Below, piece by piece: positions 23,103 through 33,366 of a DNA stretch of 64,000 nt. The stretch lies in contig JAJEKV010000057.1 in the NCBI GenBank assembly GCA_021234155.1, positions 6,417,821 to 6,481,820 of the forward strand, in the 5' to 3' direction. Source of the stretch: Isoetes taiwanensis. Its lineage: Eukaryota > Streptophyta > Lycopodiopsida > Isoetales > Isoetaceae. The position numbers were made by a program, and so were the translations under genes. Position 1 is the first letter of the stretch, and each line of letters begins with the position of its first letter. The notes under the pieces were generated by a model, which worked only from the letters and a program-made list of their open reading frames with translations, did no database searches and was not told where the DNA came from.

Positions 23103-24181
23103 TCACATATTTGGGCGCGGGAACCCTGGCGCCGGGGCTGGGACTAGGGGTCCTGTTCGAGGGACTCCAGACGGGAAATTAGCAAAAGGGACTCCGGCAT
23201 TCATGCGTGCAAAGCATCTCTCAATGGAATGGTTGCCGCGCCCACAAAAAGTGCAAGATGGTAGCTGTCCCCGATGTGATGAAGGAAATTGTGATTGAGG
23301 AGTAGCAGAACTAGCAGGTATAAGAGTAGCCGTAGGCTTAGAAGAGGTGGGCCGTCGTTCCCGGTGCATCTGACTTGCCAACTTCAGCTTGAGAGAGTCA
23401 TCAGCAGAAAGAGCAAGGCCAGAGTGGTCATCGAAATCAAAGGCAACATCATATGCTTCTCGGTCAGCAATGACTAAAAATTTCATGCGCTGTTGGGTGG
23501 CCACTTTACCTTTCTCAATGATCTGGAGTACTGCATCTGGAACCAAGGAGATAATGCCATCAAACGTGAATGCAATTTGCAAAATCTGTTCTCAGTAGCA
23601 CATAGAAACTCATATTGATGACGAGAAGACTCCCGCTTAAAATTTGGCATCGAACGTGCAGTACGCTCCCGCACCTCCAACCGCAGGGCCTCAATTTGTT
23701 CATGGACAGAAGACTGGGCAGATAAAGATGTTTGCAAGTCCTGGATCTGAGACATCTGAAGGTGTAAGGTTTGAAGTAATTGCGGTAAGAGGTCTTGGGA
23801 GGGCGAAGGTGTTGGATTCCCAATAAAGGCAAAGGGTGACTTACACCAATGGAGGGACCGGCCATGGCATGAGAGAATATTGGAGGAGAAGGCATGGAAA
23901 CTGATGCAAATGAGACAGGGGGAGCAACTCGAGAAGGCCTAGCAGCTGCAAACATGTGGGAGAAACTCGAGGAACTCAAGCTTGTAGCAGCGAAACCAAA
24001 GGCAGAGTGAGTCCAATGGGGGTGGGGTTGAGATGGCAGAAGCATTAGGAGTTTTAGGTGCAAAGGATATGCGGGTGTGGCGAGAAGGAGGTGCAGGAAG
24101 CGGCCCATCAGTAGCAACCCGTTTCCCTCTGCGACCGCGGAGGGAAGTGCGGGCCTCATTCGAGGTGGCTTGATCTGCCAT
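23103..24181 (-). pseudogene. DIRS Gag-like protein (broken)
   Basis: Gag packages the element RNA. Reading leftward from an ATG at 24181, a basic proline-rich N-terminus (TSLRGRRGKRVATDG) leads through frame changes to a coiled coil (about 23755-23640), then RHQYEFLCATE, KFLVIADREAYDVAF, LSADDSLKLKLASQ and a zinc knuckle, CTFCGRGNHSIERC (about 23255-23214). The run IADR, then an ADDS segment, then basic residues resembles DIRS/Ngaro Gag proteins from animals and fungi. Frameshifts near 23590 and 23940-24000 break it. A Ty3-type Gag is the alternative; position and strand upstream of DIRS Pol favour DIRS. Confidence 0.6.
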
Positions 24182-24690
24182 AAGAACTGAAAGAACTTCG
24201 TACCATCAAAACATCCATTAGTGAGATCCGCGAGAAGCGATGTGGCTATAGAAACTAATACAGTGAATGAAACAAAACCAAAACATTTGAGCTACCAACG
24301 AATGAACAAACCCTTACTGCCCAATTTCACCTAGGTTAAGGAAGTAAAACAAAGGACTTATATGTATTACCTGTAAATCCCTAGGAACAACTGATAACTA
24401 AAACCGTACCCCTACCCTTCTAAAGCAACTAAAGTAAAAACCTCTCCTAAACACACAAAGATTTAAGGTTTAACCAGTTCGATGGAAATATTCCAGCAAG
24501 CCTTGCAAGTTCTTATCTACAAACCCTGTTTTTGGGGCACGACCAATTGCAAGGCTCAATTCCTGTGACTTTTGAAACCTCAAAAGCCTAGTAAGATAGG
24601 ACGTCTTTCACAACTCTTTGGCAGGGTTCAACAACAAAACCTGCCGGTGTTGATAAATTTATTATTATTTTGAACCAGAGGAAGAGGATC
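24182..24690. other. Spacer upstream of DIRS Gag
   Basis: A/C-rich sequence without coding signal. It includes two short copies of GCAAGCCTTGCAAG / TTGCAAGGCTCAA in inverted arrangement near 24495-24565. It may contain the DIRS 5' end, but no terminal repeat was found. Confidence 0.4.
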
Positions 24691-25010
24691 ATAATTATGA
24701 ATGATACGAGAGAAAGAAGCTTATTGCAAAAAAATATGCGACTCATAGTTTCAACAGAATTTCAATGTAAAGGGCAAGAATCCGAGATATTTCCATTTCT
24801 TCTAGTTATGAAGTCAAGGCTACTCAAATTGTCTTGAGCAAGGAGCCAAACGAAGTGAACGATTTTAGCAGGACAGTATGAGTTCCATATATTTGAGAAT
24901 AAAGATTTGGATTGATTCATGTCGATGGACCATTTCAGCATGGCCTTGTTAGGTTTGTCGGTAAAGGCAAGAGACCTGTAAGCACATTTCACTTTGTAAT
25001 GCCTGAAGAT
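24690..25010 (-). mobile_element. L1-type LINE fragment (RT zinc-binding tail)
   Basis: A minus-strand frame (24992-24762) has W..IWNSYCPAKIVHFVWLL followed by RRNGNISDSCPLH. This is the zf-RVT domain found at the C-terminal end of plant L1 ORF2: tryptophan, P-x-K, WLL and arginine-rich positions in order. Only this end is present, as expected for a LINE tail, and the frame closes shortly after. No poly(A) was recognised. Confidence 0.7.
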
Positions 25011-25032
25011 TGAGGGGATACAAGGCTGTCTG

Positions 25033-25630
25033 TGTAACGTTCATAACCGATATGCCCTTAATCAACTGGGTAAAACCGTCTAGACGTTTTTATGAGTAGT
25101 TGCTTCTACCCATTTATGCCGGTGTCTCGGGAACGTGACATCAAGATCTACTCAAGCAGTCTCCCGGGTCCTTTACAATCTCTCCCACTAGAACTATGCT
25201 CGTCCTTGAGCATCACAAGATCATGAACCACACCATCCCATGGTGTCTAAGACCAAGTCATGACCTACCGTCCAACGGTATTCCGGGTCATACTTGCCCC
25301 CATGGAGACTCGAACTCGAGCCCTGCTCTGATACCAAATGTAACATTTCTACCGGATTCGAACCTTCAGAAGCAGATTCGAGCTTCCTTATCTCCAAATC
25401 GGCTCTTCTCAGCCAGTTTCCACTTCTTTCTACTAGATTTGGATATGAGGCAGTTGGGTCGCCTCCGGGTATTTCTAAAAGGTTAATCAGACCCCTAAAT
25501 CTGTCTTGATTCCTTCATTTCGACCCATTAGCATGCCAAATCAGCCTGTTCCAGGTCATATTAGAATGTTTCCAGAAATTCTATCTCCTTCTGTAACGAC
25601 TCTGTTGCATGGAAAAACCATTGTTGCAGC
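25033..25630 (-). repeat. 3' LTR of the 25-30 kb element
   Basis: Direct repeat of the split right LTR. Compared with it, this copy has about 26 extra bases after TGTAAC and contains CTGATACCAAATGT near 25328-25341 that the other lacks; with the preceding GCT this makes a second primer-site-like GCTCTGATACCA. Confidence 0.78.
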
Positions 25631-26099
25631 ACATACTTAGCAGTCCGATTCATCATGGTTACTTTTGGCTTACTCTAGACCTTCTCATAGCAATCTTATC
25701 CACATAATTTCTTACTCTCAGTCCACAAATTTAACAGTAGCATAGTAGCATGTGCAAATCAAATCCATTCCTCGCAGCGTATGCAATCTCATCCAATCAA
25801 TTGAAACCAAACCCCACCTGATAAGAGAAATTGATGTAGTACTAGGCTCTGGCATTTTCAACTGATCTCTCCGGTGCAATCCAGCCTCCTCCGACTCCTC
25901 AGCAACTCAAAATTCCTTTTGGTGCTCCTCTCTTGCAAAATTTCTCACGTACTAAAAAGCCCTCTTCCAAAATTTTCCTTTTTATACCTTTGCTTATGTG
26001 GATATATGCCCAGTATATATGTCAATTTATGAGATAAATGCTTTATGTGCAATTATTGTACCAATGCTGGCATCTTAGTGCCTAGGATCTTTACAATCT

Positions 26100-27010
26100 T
26101 CCCTTGTAAAATTCAACCCATGTCCTCATGGGCCGATCCTAGGAGATGTCATGCTTACTGACAATTTGCGCTAACAATCTAAAGCAAGATACACAAACTG
26201 CTACAGACAATGAGACAAAAGCGAAACCATCATGAATCTTACCTGGAATTTGCACTACAGAAGCTTCTTGAGCTCCATCACGTGGAGCGTCGGCGGCATA
26301 CACAAACATTTGGTGTTGTGGGAGATCCATTATTGGGGCAGCTCTAGACTCACCACCTTGTTGTCTTCATTCAATAACTCTATCACCTGTATCCCGTCTT
26401 TGCTCAGGCTGATGCTCCCTTTGATTCCATAGATGTTCTCCACGGCCTCTGCCCCTATCAGCATCTAAATATTGATTGTAATCTGCTACTGTGCCAGTCT
26501 GTATACAATCGAAGAACACATTCATCTTCTCAACCTTGTACCCTGGAGGTGTAAAATGGCCCTCCAAAGCAATCTTAAAATCAGCCCATGTAGTCTTTAC
26601 AGGAGTCTTCCCTAGATCAATCAGGCATGTCTCCCACCAAACTCTTGCAAAGCCTCCTAACATTGCCTGAGCAAGGAGAGCCTTTACAGAATCCTACGCT
26701 TTGATCAAATCAAAATAGAACTCTACTCCACGGAGCCAGGCATCAACATCATCCCTTGTTGTGTTCTCACCTGTGAACACTTCTCTTTTGGTGTCCTTCA
26801 ACACCTTATATGAATTGCTTTCTCAGCCTCACTCTTCTGTTGTGATGCACTTTACTGCAGAGCTTGCTAGATAGCTTGCAGGATACTTTTTACGTCTTGA
26901 ACTCCATCTTCCCCACACTACTAGCACCACCAGCATCCATGATCTCCTAACACTCTGCATATAGACAATAGGAGCATTAACAAATTTCTTCAGAAGTACT
27001 AATCATTCCC
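26100..27010 (-). pseudogene. Gypsy-type Gag relic
   Basis: Leftward reading gives FTGENTTRDDVDAWLRGVE, then LLAQAMLGGFARVWWETCL, ADFKIALEGHFTPPG and NVFFDCIQTGTVADY. This is the usual plant Ty3 Gag pattern (A..WW, F...F.P, then a Q..SV..Y-like box). A stop near 26693 and others downstream break it, and there is no zinc knuckle. Confidence 0.7.
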
Positions 27011-27034
27011 AAACTCCCTCTAAGATCCAACATC

Positions 27035-27046
27035 GCTCTGATACCA
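27035..27046 (-). promoter_or_regulatory. Primer binding site (tRNA-iMet type)
   Basis: GCTCTGATACCA on the plus strand is the reverse complement of TGGTATCAGAGC, and lies 2 bases from the right LTR, at the position where minus-strand DNA synthesis would begin. Confidence 0.85.
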
Positions 27047-27354
27047 ACTGTAACCAACTGGGCAAAAACCGTCTAGACGTTTTTATGAGTAGTCGCTTCT
27101 ACCCATTTATGTCGGTGTCTCGGGAACGTGACACCAAGATCCACTCGAGTGGTCTCCCATGGGTCCTTTATAATCTCTCCCACTAGAACTATGCTCGTCC
27201 TCGAGCATCACAAGACCATGGACCACACCATCCCATGGTGTCCAAGACCAAGTCATGACCTACCGTCCAACGGTATTTCAGGTCATACTTGCCCCCATGG
27301 AGACCCGAACTCGAGCCCTGCTTAAACATTCCTACCAGATTCGAACCTTCAGAA

Positions 27355-29866
27355 CAGTGTAGTCACGTACGTAGTGTACGATTCGCGTATTGTACGTCCG
27401 CTAACGTACTATACATTTTTCGGACCTTAAGCCTTTTCGTACTTTAAGTACGTAATTTGTGTGTTGTTTTTTTGCGGGTACAGTACATAGTGTACGTTAC
27501 GGACGTACACTACTTATAGTACTTCAAGCTTTAAAACAAAATAATACTTTAGATTTTCTGTAACCTGTTCTTTAATTTTCGGTTGTTTTATGTTATTACT
27601 TGTGTAGGCAAATTGTAAAAGAACATAAATATATTACACAACTTCAAAAGCTATAGAAATTAATTAATTGAAGTCGATTTCTTGTATGCATGATTAAGTT
27701 AACAGACATCTTTGTTCAAATAAAGTGGAAACCTTAAAACATTATACAATTATGTTTCTCAAGATTACCTCCTGGCAGATTTGCTCTTATTGCTGTTGCT
27801 CATAGGAAGCCAAATACCCTGTCCTTTTTTGCACCGAATTTCTCTTCCCTTTATCCCTAAAAAAGTAGTGCCATACATAAACCACTTACTTTTGTTCGAT
27901 GCATGCAAACCTGGATTGGACCAACCAAGATGTAAGATTTCTTACCAAACTGGAACTTTCTAGGATCTAAGTTGAGCCTGTCGTCTACCAGCAGACAAAA
28001 AAGATAATGTAATGGTCAAGATAGCATCTTTCTGCTTGCATTAAGAATTAGGCACTTAGAGTTTATACCTTGCTTTTTCAGTCAAAAGCGATGTTTGAAC
28101 TTGGAAAGTTGCACTGGAGCTACACTGAGGCGAACAAATTAACCTCTCTTCCCATCAAATTTTGAAGATCCGTGGGCTGCAACAGTATAACTGCAACATA
28201 TGTCAGATGTCTATTCCAGCCATATGCCTATTCCAGCCATATGCCTATTCCAGCTAGCATGATGGAAGAAAATACTTCCCTTCTATGTTTAGCCCAGAGT
28301 AGTGTAACTCTATTATGGAAAACTGGAATCAGATCTTCACCTTTCTCAAATGAAAACAAATCCATCTAGGAGATCCTTTACTAGTAATAGATACTTAAAT
28401 CTGCAGCTTTTCCAGACATGCTGTTTTATTGCTGCAAAGCATTTCGCGTGCATCCAGATCCACCAATTATTGCACAATCCATATTATACCCATCTAGCAT
28501 GTCAAATGATAACTTGGAACAATTCTGGCATTATGCATCCCCAATATAGTGGCTCCAATCACTAGTTTCCTTATGGCGATAAGCACAACAAACTATAATT
28601 CATTAAACCTAGAGCCCTTGAAAGGCAAGTTAATTGCAGCCCTAAAGCAGGAGAACAGATATTTAACTGTAAGGAGAAACTGTGGGCATCAGGTCAATAG
28701 CTGAATATCATGGGCAAACCTTATAAACCTGAACATCTAGTCTTATAAAGGCTGACCCAACTCAAGCCTTTAAGCATTAAGTTTTATCGTATGTAGAAGC
28801 CAAAGCAAAAGCAAAACCTAATCCTCAGATCTCTGCATCTTGAAGTAGGCGGTCTTTAAACAACAACAGGATTAGTGAAGCAGATGGAGAGCCGGAAATG
28901 CCAGCTTGACAGCATACCCTTGCACTGGAAGCAGGCCCCAAGTTTCAGATATCATGTTATGTAGCTGCAGCCAGACTATAATGCATAGAGATGGATATAT
29001 TATATGGCTGGTAACGGTCTACATAAGTGACTAGCGTATCATTTTTATACAGGAATGATAAACTTCTGGAGCATGCAATATGAAAGTTAACTATTATTTG
29101 CAATTATATAAACAGATCAGGGAGACTAAGCAACAGCACAAAGACATGAAAAATAATAAACTACAATAGAATGAAATTGCAGTAAATAATGGTTTTGAAC
29201 AATTTTGGATTGATTACTTGCCATAGAGTTTGTCCTGTTGAAGAAGACGATAAACTTTATCGGGATTATCTGCATATGGCATGTAATAAGTCTGAGAAAT
29301 CAATTCTTGGCCATTCTTTGGCAAAATGGAAATGAATGAGCTTTGTCATTGCGGAACCAGCTATTTATAATGATGAAGGTAGCATTCATAGGAATAGCAT
29401 AGAACTTACTGCTTATAATCTATACACAAAATCCGGACTGTCAAAGATATCCTCCATGTTTTGGCAGCTCCAACAACCTGAAAACGGGCCAATTTAGCTA
29501 TCAGAGACGAATGGGAATGATAAGAAAAGCTAAAAATTCATCAAAACCTTCCAAGAGCTCCGTTCAAAGGATCTTTGCATCAAAAATTAGTCTAACTTCA
29601 CTCCAAACCACCAGAATATTGCATCAAGAACTCTTTAAGTGCCCAGCAGCATGTGCGATCGATTCTCCTTGTGAAGCGGCGGTGAGGACGGTCGTTTTAG
29701 GGTTCATGGTGCTCAAAATTAGCATTAGGGCATAGGGCTAAGGTAAACCCCGCCAAAAAAAAAAATATTATTTTTGACCTTATTTTGTAACGTACCAGAC
29801 GTACTGTATAAAAAATAAGGTACTATACGCCCCAATTTATTTCGTACGCGTACGAAAACAACACTG
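27355..29866. mobile_element. hAT-type DNA transposon carrying gene-like fragments
   Basis: The ends are CAGTGTAGT (27355) and, inverted, CAGTGTTGT (29866), flanked by an exact 8-bp duplication CTTCAGAA (27347-27354, 29867-29874). An 8-bp duplication with CAGTG ends is the hAT signature. Both ends have subterminal GTACG/CGTAC repeats, typical transposase binding arrays. No hAT transposase is visible, so it is non-autonomous. It is inserted in the right LTR of the 25-30 kb element. The interior contains exon-like stretches on the minus strand (listed separately). Confidence 0.92.
28050..29710 (-). pseudogene. Gene-like exon fragments inside the hAT element
   Basis: On the minus strand an ATG at 29708 starts MNPKTTVLTAASQGES, running to a stop after AAGHLKSS. 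Further coding-like stretches with plausible splice borders lie near 29318-29222 (YYMPYADNPDKVYRLLQQ then a GTAAG-like donor CAAGTAATC) and 28188-28063 (TDLQNLMGREVNLFASV, with in-frame stops). I do not recognise the parent gene. The arrangement resembles transduplicated host gene fragments in a Pack-hAT. Low certainty about exon limits. Confidence 0.4.
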
Positions 29867-30239
29867 CTTCAGAAGCAGATTTGAGCTTCCTTATCCCCAA
29901 ATCGGCTCTTCTCAGCCAGTTTCCACCTCTTTCTACTAGATTTGGATCAGATTTGGGGCAGTTGGGTCGCCTCTGGGTATTTCTGAAGGCCAATCAGACC
30001 CCTAATTCAATTAACTTTGTCTTGATTCCTTCATTTTGGCCCATTAGCATGCCAAATCATCCTGTTCCAGGTCATATTAGGATGTTTCCAGAAGTTCTAG
30101 CTCCTTCTGTGACGACTCTGTTGCATGGAAAAACCGTTGTTGCAGCTGTTAAAGGATAGCAACTCATTTTTTTCATGAATTAATCTACCCATGAACTTGG
30201 AAAATAGCAACACAAACTACAGCAGAAATCACAAACATA

Positions 30240-30334
30240 CCATAGTATCTGCAAGCCATGCATCAAAAGTTTCGTAATCAGTTATTTCCAAGGACTTGGT
30301 GGCTGTCATCTCCGCATCCATAAGGAACCTGTAA
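30240..30334 (-). other. Possible first coding exon of an unrecognised gene
   Basis: On the minus strand, a T-rich stretch ending ...TCTTACAG is followed by GTTCCTT, then ATG and 27 codons beginning MDAEMTATKSLEITDYETFD, ending before a GTATGT donor. Acceptor, start and donor are all well formed. An upstream exon-like stretch (30660-30520) would be 5' UTR. No continuing exon was found within the window, because the next sequence leftward is the LTR element at 25-30 kb. Confidence 0.35.
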
Positions 30335-30960
30335 GAATTATTTGTATGCTTCTAAGTGAACAAGAATCAAAGGGAAATCATGGAAGAATTGCACATTGTT
30401 GCCTTGTTTGCCTTAGAATATACATTGCAAAAATAAAGCTAACATAATCGTTAAAACAAAGGATGCTTTGCATGTGAAGGAATGGATGAATACGACTCAG
30501 TAAGCATCACAAACGAAATGAGAGCCAATGAATCTTCCATTGATTTCAATTCATGAATACAAAAGATAATCATTGAAGAACAGATCATACAAATCTTAAG
30601 GCCAGAATCGAATTGCAAGAGAGCTTTTTCCTCCAAATCCTCACCTTAAACAGACACGTGCTCTTAATCCAGATTAGCTAACTGACCACGCTCTGAGATG
30701 TTCGCTTCTTGCTTTGTGTTCCCAAATCCTTGTTGGTAAGGCAAACCTTAACCGTTTCAACGTGACTAGGAATAATTTTCTTTTTTTTTTTTTGTCTTTT
30801 TGGATAATGGTAATATTTTTGTATTTTTCATAATGAGAACGATAAACACACAATGTTTCTTTTTTGTCGTTTTTTTTTTAATAATCAAAAACTATAGAAA
30901 TATTTTTTTTGTATTTTCAACAATAATGGAAATTAACTCAAGATTTATCGTCTTGATCTC
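30335..30960. other. Spacer with T-rich tracts
   Basis: No gene can be supported apart from the possible 5' exon of the preceding feature. Homopolymer T runs occur at 30781-30794, 30871-30880 and 30906-30911. Confidence 0.5.
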
Positions 30961-32432
30961 TTGTAATGGTCACAATACTCTGATTCTTCGTCAGAGTTAT
31001 CTCCTTCGCTGGCTTGTGCACGATCATCTGCAATGGGGTCAATAACTGGGTCAACTATGTCACATTCTTGCCCCCCATTTTTTGTGTGGAGCAAGGGCTC
31101 CACACAACTCTTCTTCATAGAGATGTGATGTTTCCTGTAATGCTTGTAGAAGACATAGAACTGCTTCTTGCATTGTCCTTGAAGTGCAAGCTATAAACCA
31201 TAATAAACTTTGGAAGTTTGAATTAAAAATTCTTGTGAGCCATTTCCTCAAATAAGTGCATACATTGTGAAGGAAAATGGTTTAACTTTAAGAATAGAGC
31301 GGTATCCATGAGCGTTGCTTTGCATGACCTGTTGGGATCTATATTGATCAAAGGCTCTCTAGTAGTACTAGTAGATTCAATAGTGAGGTATAATAGCTTG
31401 GAATATTTAGCTTGTTGATAGATGACAAAATCTGGACTAAGTTGGGCAACATCAATGAAAGATTTCAGATTTTAAAAATCTCCTTTTGGCTGGTCCAAGA
31501 ATCTCCCAAAATAATTCCCAATTTATAAGGTGTTGACGTTCAGCTGCTCACCACTCCAACCTGCGTTGAAAGCGTGGATCAAAATTTGGTGAGTCCTGGA
31601 GAGATTGAGGTGCCTGTAAGAAATTCTTTTGCACAAGTTGGTCTTCAAGAAAGGGTTTTCGCCATTCATCTAAAATAGTTGGTTTATAAGGAGAAAGCTG
31701 CAAAAGTTCATAATCATCATGATTTGTACTCTGTTTGTAATAACTGAACTGAGTAATTAATTGCTAATTTTCAGAGACCAGAGTCTGCATCCGTTTGAAA
31801 ATTGGTTTGGTATTCTGTTTGATTAGGTCTTTGTGCTTATTAAAAGAAATATGTTGCGCAGTTGCCTTCCGCTTTTGAAGATTATAATGCTCCACCACCA
31901 AGGAGTCATATTTTTGGAGCAATTGAGTGTATTCAGAAACTTTGCGTTCTAAATCTACACTAAGGGCAGAATTTTCCAACTCCACTTGTGAGACACGTGC
32001 TGCAAAGTCATTAACCCTTTGATCTCTATGGTGAATTGCTGCCAACATGTCTTGATAAAGCTTGCACAATCCACCCATAATGGTCAAGTTTCTGTCATCA
32101 AATGCAAGGCTGGAATATGTTGGAATCATAGTACTAGTAGTGAGATTCTTTTTGTCCATTAAAATGTCGAGTTGATTGTTTGAATCAAAATTGTTGTTGG
32201 AATCTGTTTGCACATCTAGAATTAATTAATTGTTGTTGGAATCTGTAATTAATGGTTGAAGATTGACCTGTTCAAAAGTAACATAATTGATTAGTAATTG
32301 TAAGTGAATACCAAAGGCGAACTCATGTAAAGTATATTGTTTAATGTCATGTAATTGCTGCAATATTTTATCGGTAATCATAGTAGCCCAGAGGACTATA
32401 AATCCTTGTGTTGCCAAGATGGTATAGACCAA
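30960..32432 (-). pseudogene. Unrecognised coiled-coil protein gene (decayed)
   Basis: From an ATG at 32432 leftward, coding-like sequence continues in one dominant frame to about 31000, with stops near 32226, 31762 and 31580. The middle part (32170-31800) is a clear coiled coil (QVELENSALSVDLERKVSEY). Downstream, YKPTILDEWRKPFLEDQLVQ and KATLMDTALFLKLNHFPS look like real protein. A local duplication of TTGTTGTTGGAATCTG (32189/32232) caused the first stop. I do not know the family. It lies head-to-tail with two other decayed genes on the same strand. Confidence 0.4.
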
Positions 32433-32552
32433 AAATCACTTAGACAAGTGTTACATGTGTGGGAAAAAAGTTTTTATGAATATGAAGAAGAATTTTGGCT
32501 TGAAATTAAGGAACACTCTCACCTCTGACGTTATAGCAAATTGTATATGAGA

Positions 32553-32705
32553 ACTTCCACCTCTAGAAAGAACGAGTTCTGCTCCACCTCCCATTTAGAG
32601 CCTCTCTGTGTAATATAACCTAGCAAAAACACTAAGTGACATTGGCACAGAGAGTCTCTAAAAGAGAGCGAGAGCAAAGCTCGCTCTTTCTAAAGGAGGT
32701 AACAA
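32553..32705. repeat. Imperfect hairpin with ~58-bp arms
   Basis: Left arm ACCTCTAGAAAGAACGAG... to CTCTCTGTG (32558-32612) pairs with the reverse complement of CACAGAGAG... to CTTTCTAAAGGAGGT (32647-32701), leaving a loop of about 35 bases. A second short hairpin, GAGCGAGAGCAAAGCTCGCTC, lies in the right arm. Size and mismatch pattern are like a plant microRNA precursor or a small MITE. Confidence 0.6.
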
Positions 32706-32841
32706 GAATTCCGAGAAATCTACATTGTTTGCCATGGACAATACAAGCCTGGTTAGTCGACAGTCATTCCGAAGGGTGTGGACAAAGACTAAGCCAAAGT
32801 CGCACTCCAAGCTTACTCCTTTTTCGATTTTCCTATTTGAC

Positions 32842-32897
32842 TAATCTAAAGTGCCACTCAAAATGAGTCGGCGAACTCATCCTAGGAGGCACTTTAG
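32842..32897. repeat. Nested short hairpin
   Basis: ATCTAAAGTGCC and GGCACTTTAGAT form a perfect 12-bp outer stem; inside it, ATGAGT and ACTCAT form a second stem around CGGCGA. No coding frame crosses it. Confidence 0.75.
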
Positions 32898-33366
32898 ATA
32901 CATCAAACTGGACAAACAAAAAAAAATTAAGCCGAGGTGAAAGAGATGGCAGTTGATCCAAGGAGTTTCAGAGTGAAAGATTTTAGAATACCCAATGCTT
33001 GCTTTGATGCTTCCTTGAACAATGGAGTTCATTTGAAATAATATCATTCACCTTACACGTCCATCCGCAAAATGTTAAGACAAAATTTAATCTCTGTCTC
33101 ATTATACGTCACTCGACATTATTTTCATTGGTCTCGGTTGGATCAACCCAATCACCCTGCGGCCCTGGAGGTGGAGGTAGGAACTAGTTAATGTCTGGCA
33201 CTACCTCTCCTTCGTGCGGATCCTCCACTCCTCTCCACAATTCCATCTCGCGATAACTTTCAAAAGTATACATTTGCCCATCTCTCCTGTGAGCGACTAG
33301 TTGTGGCAAAGCTGGCATGCGACCTTGCATATTTAATATGGCATATTTCAATTATTCAGGAAAAAT

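Larger units (their letters stand above)
8990..24181 (-). mobile_element. DIRS-type tyrosine-recombinase retrotransposon, split by a DNA transposon
   Basis: Reading on the minus strand, the order is Gag (24181-23103), reverse transcriptase (12300-11238), RNase H with the DIRS C-terminal extension (11222-10216), then tyrosine recombinase (9968-8990). That order, and a tyrosine recombinase in place of a DDE integrase, defines the DIRS/PAT/Ngaro order. Gag and Pol are separated by a 10.3-kb DNA transposon with its own TTAT duplication; removing it leaves about 4.9 kb, a normal DIRS coding length. Reading frames carry stops and frameshifts throughout, so the copy is dead. I could not identify the terminal repeats, so the outer limits are only those of the coding parts. 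That Gag and Pol belong to one copy is inference from order, strand and spacing. Confidence 0.75.
25033..30146 (-). mobile_element. Gag-only LTR retrotransposon interrupted by a hAT element
   Basis: Left LTR is about 25033-25630; right LTR is 27049-27354 continued at 29875-30146. Both start TGTAAC, share AACTGGGTAAAACCGTCTAG-like sequence, and end in TTGTTGCAGC. Next to the right LTR is GCTCTGATACCA (27035-27046), the reverse complement of the initiator tRNA-Met primer site, so the element reads leftward. The 1.4-kb interior has only a Gag relic. Clear polypurine tract and matching 5-bp target duplications were not found, so the outer limits are approximate. Confidence 0.75.

Noticed and set aside
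23103-24181. Ty3/Gypsy Gag
   Set aside because: The zinc knuckle alone would allow it, but the IADR...ADDS region and position upstream of DIRS Pol on the same strand fit DIRS Gag better. Not fully excluded.
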